64,000 nt of DNA, taken from contig NZ_MRYI01000003.1 in the NCBI RefSeq assembly GCF_002260525.1, positions 186,001-250,000 of the forward strand, written 5' to 3'. This DNA comes from Hahella sp. CCB-MM4. Its GTDB lineage: Bacteria > Pseudomonadota > Gammaproteobacteria > Pseudomonadales > Oleiphilaceae. This document shows positions 1 through 8,257 of the stretch, piece after piece (position 1 is the first letter of the stretch; every line of letters starts with the position of its first letter). Made by a program: the position numbers and the translations under genes. The notes beneath the pieces are model-generated. The model did no database searches. It had not been told where the DNA came from and worked only from the letters and a program-made list of their open reading frames with translations.

Positions 1-1
1 T

Positions 2-586
2 AACAGTGTACACCCGATTGTTACGGCGGCTTCCTGCACCACTAACTGCCTGGCCCCTGTGGTAAAAGTACTGCATGAGTCACTGGGTATTCACCATGGT
101 TCAATGACAACGATCCACGACCTGACCAACACCCAAACCATTATTGACGCGCCTCACAAGGATTTGCGTCGGGCACGCGCCAGCAGCATGAGCCTGATTC
201 CCACCACCACTGGATCAGCGACTGCGATCACCAGGATTTTCCCGGAACTGGAAGGGCGACTTAACGGCCACGCCGTCCGAGTACCATTGCTCAACGCGTC
301 ACTGACGGACTGCGTATTTGAAGTGAAAAGTTCGACAACCGCTGAAGAGGTAAATCACCTGTTTAAACACGCTTCACAAACCAACCTTAAAGGCATTCTG
401 GGCTTTGAAGAGAGACCTCTGGTTTCCATCGATTATCGCACCGACCCGCGATCCTCCATCATCGATGCCCTGTCCACCATGGTCGTGAATAAAACCCATG
501 TAAAGGTCTATGCCTGGTATGACAATGAATGGGGTTACGTTAACCGGATGGCCGAGTTGGCAGTAAAGATCGGGCACCTTTTGTAA
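2..586 (+). CDS. ArsJ-associated glyceraldehyde-3-phosphate dehydrogenase, 3' part
   Basis: The reading frame is open from base 2 and the gene continues off the left edge. The first codons give the GAPDH active-site segment SCTTNCLAP with the catalytic cysteine, so the NAD-binding half is outside the window and the catalytic half is here. Further GAPDH landmarks are RRARAS, the TTTGSATA phosphate-binding loop and the terminal [12 protein letters not shown]. arsJ follows 101 bp downstream on the same strand. In the known gap-arsJ pair this enzyme makes 1-arseno-3-phosphoglycerate from arsenate and glyceraldehyde 3-phosphate, which ArsJ exports. The link to arsenic rests on that neighbour; the sequence itself only shows a GAPDH. 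Confidence 0.9.
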   Translation, partial: NSVHPIVTAASCTTNCLAPVVKVLHESLGIHHGSMTTIHDLTNTQTIIDAPHKDLRRARASSMSLIPTTTGSATAITRIFPELEGRLNGHAVRVPLLNASLTDCVFEVKSSTTAEEVNHLFKHASQTNLKGILGFEERPLVSIDYRTDPRSSIIDALSTMVVNKTHVKVYAWYDNEWGYVNRMAELAVKIGHLL

Positions 587-687
587 GGCGCCATATCCTG
601 CATGTAACTATGGCATGCAACTCTTAATAGCCACCAAGCTCTTATACTTAAGCTGTCACAGATAAGCCCTTTCAATCGAGCCTAAAT

Positions 688-1911
688 ATGCCGCCGAGAT
701 TATCAACCGATATCCGCCAATACCTCATTATTACCGGGAACTACTGGGCGTTTACCCTCACTGACGGCGCTCTGCGCATGCTGGTTGTATTGCACTTTCA
801 CGGGCTTGGATATTCGCCATTGGAAATTGCCCTGCTGTTTTTGTTTTATGAGTTTTTCGGTGTTGTTACCAATCTGATTGGCGGCTGGCTGGGAGCCAGA
901 ATCGGTCTTAACCGAACCATGAACATTGGCCTGGCCATGCAAATTGTCGCACTGACCATGCTGATGGCCCCGGCTTCCTGGCTGACCGTACCCTGGGTGA
1001 TGGCCGCCCAGGCACTGTCCGGCATCGCCAAAGATCTCAATAAAATGAGTGCCAAGAGTGCAGTAAAGTCCCTCGTACCTATAGACGCCCACAGCCGGCT
1101 ATTTAAATGGGTGGCATTTCTAACCGGATCAAAAAATGCGCTCAAAGGTATAGGATTCTTTCTCGGCGGCGCACTACTCAGCATACTCGGCTTCCAGTCA
1201 GCCATGATCGCCATGGCGATCCTCCTGGGCGCCTGCTGGCTTTTCAGTCTGGCCGCCTTGCAGCATGATCTTGGAAAAGCCTCATCAAAACCCAAGTTCC
1301 GGGAGATATTTTCGAAAAGCCGGGCCGTCAACATCCTTTCTGCCGCACGCTTATTTCTGTTTGCTTCCCGGGATGTATGGTTTGTCGTCGCGCTCCCGGT
1401 TTACCTCAGTGAAACCTTTCACTGGACGTTCTGGCAGACCGGTGGATTTCTTGCCTGCTGGATTATCGGCTACGGCACCGTCCAATCGCTGTCCCCAAAA
1501 ATTCTGACTTTCTCTCAATCTAACGATGACAGCAAGGTTGATTACCGTGGAGCCGCCACGCGATGGGCAGGCTTACTGGCATTGATCCCGGCAGCGATCG
1601 CTGCAGGACTCTATTTTCAACTCAACACCTATGCCGTGATTATTGGCGGCCTATTGCTGTTTGCCATCGTATTTGCCGTCAATTCGGCCTTACACAGCTT
1701 CCTGATTGTGCATTTTGCCTCAGAAGACGGAGCCTCACTCGATGTAGGTTTTTACTACATGGCCAATGCCATGGGTCGCCTTATCGGCACCGTTCTCTCC
1801 GGTGCGATCTTCCAACTTTACGGGCTGACAGCCTGTCTTGGTGTTGCCGCTGTTTTTCTGATGACCACGACTCTGATTTCACTGGCATTACCCCAAACGA
1901 TGGAAAAATGA
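688..1911 (+). CDS. arsJ: ArsJ, organoarsenical efflux MFS transporter
   Basis: This 407-residue protein is a 10-12 helix major facilitator permease with hydrophobic segments throughout and no signal peptide. The N-terminal NYWAFTLTDGALRMLVVLHF and the following LGYSPLEIALLF are typical of ArsJ, the inner-membrane exporter of 1-arseno-3-phosphoglycerate. It lies directly after the GAPDH gene on the same strand, the standard gapdh-arsJ arsenate detoxification pair. No arsR gene or operator is visible between them; it may lie upstream of the window. Confidence 0.88.
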   Translation: MPPRLSTDIRQYLIITGNYWAFTLTDGALRMLVVLHFHGLGYSPLEIALLFLFYEFFGVVTNLIGGWLGARIGLNRTMNIGLAMQIVALTMLMAPASWLTVPWVMAAQALSGIAKDLNKMSAKSAVKSLVPIDAHSRLFKWVAFLTGSKNALKGIGFFLGGALLSILGFQSAMIAMAILLGACWLFSLAALQHDLGKASSKPKFREIFSKSRAVNILSAARLFLFASRDVWFVVALPVYLSETFHWTFWQTGGFLACWIIGYGTVQSLSPKILTFSQSNDDSKVDYRGAATRWAGLLALIPAAIAAGLYFQLNTYAVIIGGLLLFAIVFAVNSALHSFLIVHFASEDGASLDVGFYYMANAMGRLIGTVLSGAIFQLYGLTACLGVAAVFLMTTTLISLALPQTMEK

Positions 1912-1980
1912 CGATGACATTATTGTCGATGGGTTATAATAATCCGCTTTCCACCAGGCCCTGTAATACCAAGCTTTCCG

Positions 1981-2664
1981 ATGTCAGACACCAACACACC
2001 TTTCACTTACCAGCCCCCCACGATTCCCTGGCTCGACATACGTTACAGGGACCGTGACATTATCGTGGTAAACAAACCTAGCGGCATTCTTACATCCCCC
2101 GGCAAAGGCAGTGAACTGGAAGACTCCATATGGCGCAGGGTTCAGCAGATATACCCTCTCAGCCAGGTTGTCCACCGGCTTGATATGGCCACTTCTGGCG
2201 TCCTGATACTTGCCTTGAGAAAGAAGGCCGAGATTGCATTGAAAAAGCAATTCATGAACCGAACGGTCGCCAAAACCTATGTGGCTAGAGTGGCCGGCGT
2301 GATGGAGCAGGACAGCGGTTTGGTTGATCTGCCCCTTATATGCGACTGGGAGCACCGGCCCAAGCAGAAAGTCTGCTTTGAGCATGGCAAACCCGCACAA
2401 ACCCGTTTCAGCGTCATCAGCCGGAGTGCAAATTCCACCTTGGTCGCACTCTACCCGATTACCGGACGCTCACATCAGTTAAGAGTCCACATGCTGGCGC
2501 TTGGTCATCCGATATTGGGCGACAGATTCTATGCTTCCCCCGACATCATCGCGCAATCATCTCGTCTTTTACTGCACGCACAATCAATTGCATTCAACCA
2601 TCCCTACAGCGATGAGCGGATGACGTTTGATGTCACTCCCTGCTCAGATTTGCGCGCCACTTAG
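1981..2664 (+). CDS. rluA: RluA-family pseudouridine synthase
   Basis: The 227-residue product matches the short RluA class (about 220 residues) and has no S4 domain. It has YRDRDIIVVNKPSGIL near residue 20, the catalytic motif HRLDMATSG near residue 62 with the nucleophilic aspartate, and the C-terminal GRSHQLRVHM and LGHPILGD substrate-binding motifs. RluA isomerises uridine in 23S rRNA (U746) and in some tRNAs (U32). Assignment to RluA rather than another short paralogue is by size and motif spacing. It starts 69 bp after arsJ but is functionally unrelated to it. Confidence 0.82.
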   Translation: MSDTNTPFTYQPPTIPWLDIRYRDRDIIVVNKPSGILTSPGKGSELEDSIWRRVQQIYPLSQVVHRLDMATSGVLILALRKKAEIALKKQFMNRTVAKTYVARVAGVMEQDSGLVDLPLICDWEHRPKQKVCFEHGKPAQTRFSVISRSANSTLVALYPITGRSHQLRVHMLALGHPILGDRFYASPDIIAQSSRLLLHAQSIAFNHPYSDERMTFDVTPCSDLRAT

Positions 2665-2977
2665 AGTCAGAGTTTCACGGTTTAAGTCGATTATTCAGAC
2701 CACCATATACGCCTAATTTCTGAGCCCAGATAGGCCTTATGGCCGGTTGTGGCCTTTTCTGAACACTGTATGATTAACCGTTACTGCGAAAGGCGATAGC
2801 ACATCCCTCTTAATCAGCTAAGAAAAACAGGTCACGAACCAACTAATAACAGCTTCCCATTAAAGGGAACAGTTATCGCCGCTAGATGGAAAAATAAACG
2901 CAACCGAGAATGGAGTCCCGCGGTAGAGCGAGTAGGCATACACAAAAGTCGATAAAACCTATTCCGAAGGGTGATCC
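2665..2977. other. Intergenic region between rluA and the response-regulator gene
   Basis: This 313-bp stretch has no credible gene. A weak hairpin built from AGGCC and GGCCT arms followed by TTTT at about 2731-2760 may terminate rluA transcription. No convincing promoter or operator was found before the next gene. Confidence 0.4.
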
Positions 2978-4441
2978 ATGGAAAAGACGATACAGCGACC
3001 ACGCAAGGATCAGAAGTCGTTCATCCGGCGTGTAGCCAAGCAAATATTCAAACGCCAAGAAGTCCCGAGCCGGGCAATTTACAACATAGATATGCAGGAC
3101 AACGCTATCTGGGAAATGAGTGCACACGATGCACTGCGCATCCCGTTGACCGGAAGTCCGTTGCAGTCTGGGCATTTCCCTAAAAATGAAACTCCCGACT
3201 CTGATACTCCAAAGCCGGAGCGCCATGCAGCTGAGTCACAGCTGCTGGAGCAAACCTATGCGGATGTCAGCGATCTGGCCCTGGATGACAACCTCATGCC
3301 CGCGTTTGACTCAGATAAAACCGAGGCTCCCAAGACCAGCAAGGCAAAACAAAGGCCCAGACCCAAAGCGGTTCCGTCGCCTTCCCGTGCCGTATCCGCT
3401 GCCGGTAATACCAGACCGTCAGCCGCAGCGAGAGCTAAAGCTGCCGGACCGAGTGCACGAAGAAGCCATAACAGCGATGACGGAAGCGATTCCTCCGGTA
3501 TCCCACAGCTGACCAACCAAGTATCCCCTGCCAGCACGAGCATTGAAAAGGCAGGCGCAAGGTTGACCCATCTGTTCGAACCGGCATCACGAGACCGCCA
3601 GCTACCTTCGGAAAAAGCCTCCACAGAAGACACCTCAGGCTTTCAGGCAGCAGCTAAAAAAATCAAGGCTGCGCGCGGATCAAATGAGATCGTGCTTCTG
3701 GTGGAACCCAATAACAAGGTGCGCTCTGCTCTCGCCAATATGATCAAATCTCTTGGTGTCCGCTGCCTGCCGGTTGGCTCAGCCAAAGAAGCATTGAATT
3801 TTCTGCACAGGTTCCGTCCGTCAGTCATTATTCTGGACCAGAACCTGAAAGATATGTCGACACCGGAAGTGGTCATTTGTATGCGCGGTCTCTATCGAAC
3901 CCGCCCGGTGCCCATTGTCCTGATGTCAGAGGAAGACACAGAACTGTTTTCCGACTGGACCAGACGTCTTGATATCAATCACTACCTGGCCAAGCCTTTC
4001 AACATCTTTGGTCTTGAACGGGCAATCGGTCGTTACGCCAAAATCAAACCAGCCAAGTCCAACAAGCCCTATGCCGGCTCTGTAGGACTGATTGTAGAAC
4101 GCCCAGATCTACGCCATTACCTGAGCCGTTTCCTGGTCCGTCACAATTACTGTATTGGTGTCAGCTGCGACCCTGAAAAACTTCAACATGCGGCCGAATT
4201 TGCGCAGCAGCAGCCACTGGATGCCTGGCTCGTGCAAACCAATGACGAAGATCTCTGTGCCGACGTTGTAGAGGAACTGGAATCCACCTTCGACATCCCC
4301 GTCTATATCGGCTTTGACGACCTGGATCCAACAAGCTGCAACGACAGACAAAAACTCTGCTGGAACGGCAGGCTTCTGGACAAGCTGGGCAAGCTGCTCA
4401 GCTCCAGAGAAATCCAACAGGTTGCCGAACAGGTCGCCTGA
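2978..4441 (+). CDS. Response-regulator-like protein with disordered N-terminal half
   Basis: The 487-residue protein begins with about 230 residues rich in Ala, Ser, Pro and Lys with no fold that can be seen. A CheY-like receiver domain follows at about 235-355: EIVLLVEPNN at the first strand, IILDQNL holding the likely phosphoacceptor Asp, and LAKPF holding the conserved Lys. A second segment at about 365-480 repeats the receiver-like strand and helix pattern (VGLIVERPD, DAWLVQTNDED) but lacks a clear phosphoacceptor loop, so it may be a pseudo-receiver. There is no output domain and no kinase neighbour. The ATG is preceded by GAAGGG. It stands alone and ends in a strong terminator. Confidence 0.7.
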   Translation: MEKTIQRPRKDQKSFIRRVAKQIFKRQEVPSRAIYNIDMQDNAIWEMSAHDALRIPLTGSPLQSGHFPKNETPDSDTPKPERHAAESQLLEQTYADVSDLALDDNLMPAFDSDKTEAPKTSKAKQRPRPKAVPSPSRAVSAAGNTRPSAAARAKAAGPSARRSHNSDDGSDSSGIPQLTNQVSPASTSIEKAGARLTHLFEPASRDRQLPSEKASTEDTSGFQAAAKKIKAARGSNEIVLLVEPNNKVRSALANMIKSLGVRCLPVGSAKEALNFLHRFRPSVIILDQNLKDMSTPEVVICMRGLYRTRPVPIVLMSEEDTELFSDWTRRLDINHYLAKPFNIFGLERAIGRYAKIKPAKSNKPYAGSVGLIVERPDLRHYLSRFLVRHNYCIGVSCDPEKLQHAAEFAQQQPLDAWLVQTNDEDLCADVVEELESTFDIPVYIGFDDLDPTSCNDRQKLCWNGRLLDKLGKLLSSREIQQVAEQVA

Positions 4442-4484
4442 AAGGCAGATGTTAATCAGACCTAAAACTTTCTCCTGGTAATAG

Positions 4485-4511
4485 GCCCGTTTTCAAAACG
4501 GGCTTTTTTTT
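4485..4511 (+). terminator. Rho-independent terminator after the response-regulator gene
   Basis: GCCCGTTTT is followed after one base by AAAACGGGC and a run of eight T, starting 44 bp after the stop codon. Confidence 0.85.
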
Positions 4512-4676
4512 AACCATTTAGAAATGAGGGATGAATTAATGTCACCGGATGGGCATAAATTGCTTTCTAAATCTTGCCTTTGGGCAGCCTTTCGTTTAGA
4601 GTAGCGGCCCTCGGAAATTGAGCACAGAAAGCTGATGCTCATAGATGTGTCGCCAGATACATCCCAAACAGTTTTA

Positions 4677-4766
4677 GGTGAGGTGTCCGAGTGGTTGAAG
4701 GAGCACGCCTGGAAAGCGTGTATACGTTAACGCGTATCGAGGGTTCGAATCCCTCCCTCACCGCCA
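4677..4766 (+). tRNA. tRNA-Ser (anticodon GGA)
   Basis: The 90-nt gene has acceptor arms GGTGAGG and CCTCACC, the GTTCGAATC T-loop, the long variable arm typical of serine tRNA and an encoded CCA. The anticodon loop CTGGAAA gives GGA. Its 3' end is duplicated at 10108-10135, which makes it the insertion site of the genomic island that follows. Confidence 0.96.
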
Positions 4767-4804
4767 CGATTAAAAGGCCAGCAAATGCTGGCCTTTTTCT
4801 TTTC
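4739..4804 (+). repeat. attL: left direct repeat of the tRNA-Ser island (66 bp)
   Basis: These 66 bases cover the T-arm and acceptor end of tRNA-Ser, the CCA and the terminator hairpin. They recur at 10108-10173 in the same orientation with one mismatch (C4767 against T10136). This is the signature left by site-specific integration into a tRNA 3' end. Confidence 0.9.
4773..4800 (+). terminator. tRNA-Ser terminator
   Basis: The arms AAAGGCCAGCA and TGCTGGCCTTT with a two-base loop are followed by TTCTTTTC. The same hairpin is present in the right att repeat (10142-10169). Confidence 0.85.
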
Positions 4805-5104
4805 CAGACTCGGTCGGCGACCGTCCAGCTCTGAAGCACAGCTTCAGATCGCTCGTAGGGCGAAAGCCATGCTTCGCCCCTCACCAGCATCAATAAAAGT
4901 CTGAATAGCCCCCCTCTTATTTACTGCCCTACTTCCACCTTAGACTATCTACCTTTTTATTTATTCTTAATCTCAGTAAACCAAACGGCCGATGCCAGGT
5001 ACACGACTTCACTGATAGCATCCTCAGCTGTAGCACCTTCCGGTGACTTTTTGCTGAGACGTGCAAACCGCGGGTTTAATGGACGACTGAAAGGAGAAAT
5101 GGAA
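4805..5104. other. Left end of the tRNA-Ser island, no clear gene
   Basis: These 300 bp between the left att repeat and the broken toxin gene contain no integrase and no convincing gene. The minus strand from about 5080 to 4957 can encode a short tail with helix-like composition (KSPEGATAEDAISEVV), which might be the 3' remnant of a lost gene, but it has no start of its own. Confidence 0.4.
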
Positions 5105-5479
5105 ATGAATGTTGAAGATCTATTTATGGCTCCAGAGGACCTATATAGACTCGGAAATTCAACAGATCCTCGACTTACAAATGTGAGAAGGCCAAAGGGT
5201 ATTGATACTATTGAAGTCAACGGCATACTTGTAGCTGCGGCAAACGGAAAAGGGGTGTCTTTGTCTACCAAAGAGCGGATTGATTAAACGTCTATGTCAA
5301 GGCGGGTATGGAAGATCGCCAAGCATACAGCCCTTCCAACAGGTTTAAAGCTGATTAATGATCGTGCCGGGCACTACAGCATTTGCCCTGTGTCCAACAT
5401 GCCCCTTGATGAATTTAAAGGGCTTCTTTCAAAGCTGGCAATGAAGTGCCATAAAGTATTCAAAAAGCAGGTGGGCTAA
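5105..5479 (+). pseudogene. Tse2-like toxin gene interrupted by an in-frame stop
   Basis: The start ATG lies 8 bp after AGGAG. The frame reads 60 codons (with DLYRLGNSTDPRL and a GKGVS segment), meets TAA at 5285-5287, and continues in the same frame as RRVWKIAKHTALPTGLKLIN and NMPLDEFKGLLSKL. The whole series aligns along its length with the intact 125-residue product of 51279-51656, so one nonsense change splits a former single gene. Both resemble the Tse2 family, ADP-ribosyltransferase-fold toxins first known as a type VI effector of Pseudomonas aeruginosa. The TAA overlaps the ATG of the small downstream partner gene. The toxin is probably inactive unless the stop is read through or is a sequencing error. 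Confidence 0.65.
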
Positions 5480-5721
5480 TGGCTGAACTTAGAGAAATGC
5501 ATGTTTCCCTTTTGGACTGGGAGACTCGCGCGGTGCTTGAATCTCTTACCAATGAGATTGCCAGACTGAAACGCATAGCTGAAACAGCTAATGATGAGGA
5601 CGAAGCCACTGATGCTGGCAATGATTGCTTAGAGTTGCTTGGCTTGAAAGAACGCTTAGAAAATGAAGCCGTAGATGTATTTGGCAAGCAGATTATCGAT
5701 TTCGACAACGAAGCCGTATGA
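5479..5721 (+). CDS. Small helical protein, probable antitoxin/immunity partner of the Tse2-like toxin
   Basis: The 80-residue acidic, helix-rich protein starts at an ATG overlapping the toxin stop (TAATG), so translation is probably coupled. Its position, size and pattern (ETRAVLESLTNEIARLKR, then DEDEATDAGNDCLELL) match the 68-residue protein that follows the intact paralogous toxin at 51279-51656. Tsi2, which neutralises Tse2, is likewise a small helical protein. The reading frame is intact although its toxin is broken, which would fit protection against related toxins. This is inferred from position and composition, not from a recognised domain. Confidence 0.6.
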   Translation: MAELREMHVSLLDWETRAVLESLTNEIARLKRIAETANDEDEATDAGNDCLELLGLKERLENEAVDVFGKQIIDFDNEAV

Positions 5722-5748
5722 AATTTGGCGGATACTCATCAAAACACA

Positions 5749-5904
5749 ATGAATCACATTCGTAAAAAGCTTGAAGCTTTAAAAGACAAGATCCGCGAGG
5801 ACACCAAAAAGTTTGAAGACATAGAGACTGAGCTACTAGAAGTAGGATCACAGACTACTCAGCCCCATAGCAGAGATAGGAGCAGAGTTAGGACACCCGC
5901 CTGA
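5749..5904 (+). CDS. Small hypothetical ORF (51 aa), charged coiled-coil-like
   Basis: An ATG-started 51-codon frame, 27 bp after the antitoxin gene, encodes a highly charged helical N-terminus (RKKLEALKDKIREDTKKFED). No Shine-Dalgarno site is convincing. Its 3' end overlaps the repeat at 5884-5898 that appears to border the transposase unit, so it may be a gene truncated by that insertion. It resembles nothing recognised. Confidence 0.25.
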   Translation: MNHIRKKLEALKDKIREDTKKFEDIETELLEVGSQTTQPHSRDRSRVRTPA

Positions 5905-6031
5905 ACTGCTAATCGATCACTCAAATAATCAAAAATAGGGCTCAATACGTTTGAATGGTAACTCATTTGAGTCTGGCACAAACGGGCCTCAACTGTTCTG
6001 TTGATTGCTCAAAACGAGAGTTGAATGAGTG

Positions 6032-7012
6032 CTAGACAAGGTACAACCGTTGAGAATGGGTTCGTCCCTGACACCATCGTTGTCCAAGTTGAGCGACGGC
6101 TTTGTCCAGTTGATCCAGTCTACCCGCCAGTCGCGGAAATCTGTGTCCGAAGTACTTGATACTTTCCGTCCACTCTGCCGGATCAATATTGAGTCTTTTT
6201 AGAATAGGCTGTACATGGGCTGAAATGGCACCCCGTTTGTCTTCTCTAATTGCCCTGCCCGTCCAGTCCACCAGTTCCAGATAATCCTGGAGATGGAAAA
6301 ATATCCCATTGTCCTCAGCATGCTTTCGTTCGTTACCTATGAACCGGACTAAGCGGGACTTCTGGCTTGGAGTTTTGAGATCTTCGATTCGTTCCTGGAT
6401 TGAGGTATAGTCAGAGGTCTCCGGTAGCTTCGCCATCCCTGCCCGGATAGGATTAAGATCCACGTAGGTCATACAGGTCAATAGCGCCGCTTCATCCAGC
6501 AATGCCTGTGATTTGAATCTCCCCTCCCAGAAGCGACCTTTACAGCCGTCTTCTTCATTGGCCTTGCGGGCGATATGCTCGTTAAGACAGCGCATGAACC
6601 AGCTAATGGATTGCAACCGCTCACGCCATTCACTAGCAATTTCCGAAACTTTTAATAAAGCGCCTTCATCCAGCTTCTCGCCTTTCCGATACCGGGCTAT
6701 CAGCGGATGGCCGCCAAACAAGCGGCACCAGCGTTCAATGATTTCGTCTTCAGTCCAGTGTTTCACCCGTTCAGTATCCACTCTCAAGACCACATGATAG
6801 TGGTTGCTCATTACCGCATAGGCCACAACATCAATTGTGAAAACCTCAGATAGGAAGAAGAGCCTGTCCACAATCCATTGACGGCGATGCTCATAGCTTT
6901 GACCGGAAAAATCATCCTGACCGCAAAGAAAAGCGCGACGGACACAGCGGGCAATACAGTGGTAGTAGCGTGTATCGGAAAGAGAAATCAGTTCTTTTCT
7001 GGCGCGAGTCAT
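6032..7012 (-). CDS. REP-associated tyrosine (IS200-like, Y1) transposase
   Basis: The start is placed at the second ATG (326 residues, beginning MTRARKELISLSDTRYYHCI), as is usual for the family; an ATG 12 bp upstream adds four residues. The HUH metal-binding motif is in MSNHYHVVL near residue 70. The nucleophilic tyrosine is probably that of MTYVDLNPIRAGM near residue 190, and the segment CKGRFWEGRFKSQAL precedes it. These enzymes mobilise or process short palindromic repeats by single-strand cleavage. The long C-terminal extension marks the large marine subtype. The frame is complete. It is the only recombinase gene in the island and is unlikely to have caused the tRNA-site integration. 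Confidence 0.85.
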   Translation of the reverse strand: MTRARKELISLSDTRYYHCIARCVRRAFLCGQDDFSGQSYEHRRQWIVDRLFFLSEVFTIDVVAYAVMSNHYHVVLRVDTERVKHWTEDEIIERWCRLFGGHPLIARYRKGEKLDEGALLKVSEIASEWRERLQSISWFMRCLNEHIARKANEEDGCKGRFWEGRFKSQALLDEAALLTCMTYVDLNPIRAGMAKLPETSDYTSIQERIEDLKTPSQKSRLVRFIGNERKHAEDNGIFFHLQDYLELVDWTGRAIREDKRGAISAHVQPILKRLNIDPAEWTESIKYFGHRFPRLAGRLDQLDKAVAQLGQRWCQGRTHSQRLYLV

Positions 7013-7073
7013 CCATAACCCCAATTACTGTTTTTATATACAGCTCAACTTTAGATCGGTGGATATCCTATGT

Positions 7074-7161
7074 CAACGATTGGGTGTCCTCTTACTCTAT
7101 TCTTTTTCAGCGGCTAACAACGATTGGGTGTCCTCTTACTCTATTCTTTTTCAGCGGCTAA
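7074..7161. repeat. Tandem duplication of a 44-bp unit
   Basis: Two perfect 44-bp copies (7074-7117 and 7118-7161), each from CAACGATTGGGTGTCC to CAGCGGCTAA, lie between the transposase start and the first cassette gene. The second copy ends in AGCGGCTAA, which can pair with AGCCGCT at 7166-7172 to form a hairpin. Confidence 0.9.
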
Positions 7162-7174
7162 TAACAGCCGCTTT

Positions 7175-7678
7175 TTAGGATTCGACTTTGATTGAGCTAA
7201 CATTTGCTGACTTGTGTGAAAAATAGGGGAGCATTACTGCATAAAAAAGAGAAGCTCCAGCACCGAAGCCAACTGCGTGCTCCTTAAGGAACTCTGTACC
7301 AGTTGACCAATGAGTGCTACCAAACGGATAAAGTATGTAAATACTTGAAATAAAAAGGACCACAGAAACAAATAAGTATACTTTTGGCACCTGTTGCAAA
7401 TATACAATGGGCTCTATAAAAGAAGATATGATATTTTTTAAAAGTGGCGTATTTTCCTCAATTTTTTCTTCTTTTTTAGAGTCTCTTATTTGATTGATTA
7501 TAAATAGAATAAACAACGGAAAGACGCCTATAAACGTGGTAAGCACAATAGGTTTGATAACGTCAACGCGATTCACTAAATCAAATTTTGCTGTCAGTGC
7601 GCAACCAAGGGCTATCACTCCCAAGAGCGAGGTCGCATTTGTGCAAAGGAACCACCATTTTGTCGAATTTTCCTTCAT
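7175..7678 (-). CDS. Cassette 5: four-helix membrane protein of unknown function
   Basis: The 167-residue protein starts 11 bp after the R-prime box of the preceding attC, a normal cassette arrangement. Hydrophobic segments occur at about 10-30, 40-62, 98-118 and 135-155, with a charged loop (RDSKKEEKIEEN) between the second and third, so it is an inner-membrane protein. No family is recognised. It is the last cassette of the array and its own attC seems to have been lost next to the transposase unit. Confidence 0.6.
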   Translation of the reverse strand: MKENSTKWWFLCTNATSLLGVIALGCALTAKFDLVNRVDVIKPIVLTTFIGVFPLFILFIINQIRDSKKEEKIEENTPLLKNIISSFIEPIVYLQQVPKVYLFVSVVLFISSIYILYPFGSTHWSTGTEFLKEHAVGFGAGASLFYAVMLPYFSHKSANVSSIKVES

Positions 7679-7681
7679 AGA

Positions 7682-7794
7682 ATCCTAACGCCCGCCACAA
7701 CCGCATTTATGGAGGGGATTGATTTTTGTTAAAAGTGAAGCGAACAAAAAACAAGCGCCGGAATAAATATCGGCTTGATGGCGCTTGTTATAGG
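7682..7794 (-). repeat. attC site between cassettes 4 and 5
   Basis: On the minus strand the site runs from CCTATAACAAGCGCC, which contains the stop of cassette 4, to GGCGGGCGTTAGGA. An internal pair of GCGCC/GGCGC-type arms flanks an AT-rich centre. Its length of about 113 bp is within the attC range. Confidence 0.8.
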
Positions 7795-8195
7795 TTGCAC
7801 CTGTATACATTTAGAAAGCCACCCTCTTTAATTTGCTGCAAGCTCCAGCGCTTTTCCATCGCGTCATCTGCGATGCCACCGTACATTTCCAGTAGAGTAA
7901 CAACAATAAACTCTGCATGATCACACGATTTATTTTGGGCAGAGCGACGCAATTCAATGCATAGAATTGCACTTGGCTCTGAACCCAGTTGATTTTTGAT
8001 GTCGCTAGCTTCATCAGGTTCACATTCTCTGAGCCATGAATCATACTCGTATAGGCTTAATGTATAATCATCATTAGCCGATGGATACCACCAGTGCTTC
8101 TTTCCACCCACATCGTTTTCAGCTACTTCAGTTAAATCAATACAAAGAGTATCCCAGGAGACATCTTTGAATATTATCGCAATGCTCTCAGCCAT
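7788..8195 (-). CDS. Cassette 4: hypothetical soluble protein
   Basis: The 135-residue acidic soluble protein has no signal peptide or membrane segment. Its TAA stop lies inside the R-double-prime box of its attC and its ATG follows the R-prime box GTTATAG by eight bases. Tryptophan-rich stretches (KKHWWYPSANDD) and acidic composition resemble many small cassette-borne immunity-type proteins, but no family is recognised. Confidence 0.6.
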   Translation of the reverse strand: MAESIAIIFKDVSWDTLCIDLTEVAENDVGGKKHWWYPSANDDYTLSLYEYDSWLRECEPDEASDIKNQLGSEPSAILCIELRRSAQNKSCDHAEFIVVTLLEMYGGIADDAMEKRWSLQQIKEGGFLNVYRCNL

Positions 8196-8201
8196 GGATT
8201 A

Positions 8202-8257
8202 CCTATAACACTTGGGTGTGCTGCGCCGCCAGGTGTCAGTACGACCCTTTTGTTAGA
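8202..8257 (-). repeat. Short attC site between cassettes 3 and 4
   Basis: On the minus strand the site runs from TCTAACAAAAGGG to AAGTGTTATAGG with a CAGGTGTC/GACACCTG-like centre. At about 56-60 bp it is as short as the attC sites of classic resistance cassettes. Confidence 0.75.

Larger units (their letters stand above)
5884..7161 (-). mobile_element. RAYT-type transposase unit with flanking repeats
   Basis: The transposase gene lies between an AGAGTTAGGACACCC motif on the plus strand at 5884-5898 and near-copies in inverted orientation (AGAGTAAGAGGACACCC on the minus strand) at 7082-7098 and 7126-7142. REP-associated tyrosine transposases usually sit next to such short sequences. The exact ends of the unit are inferred. 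Confidence 0.5.

Noticed and set aside
4957-5271. A 104-codon frame on the minus strand
   Set aside because: It runs antisense through the broken toxin gene, with low-complexity Ser/Pro content and no start signal. Only its tail has helix-like composition, and it is noted in the intergenic entry.
7074-7161. The 44-bp direct repeat as a CRISPR
   Set aside because: There are only two copies with no spacer between them, and no Cas genes are in the window.
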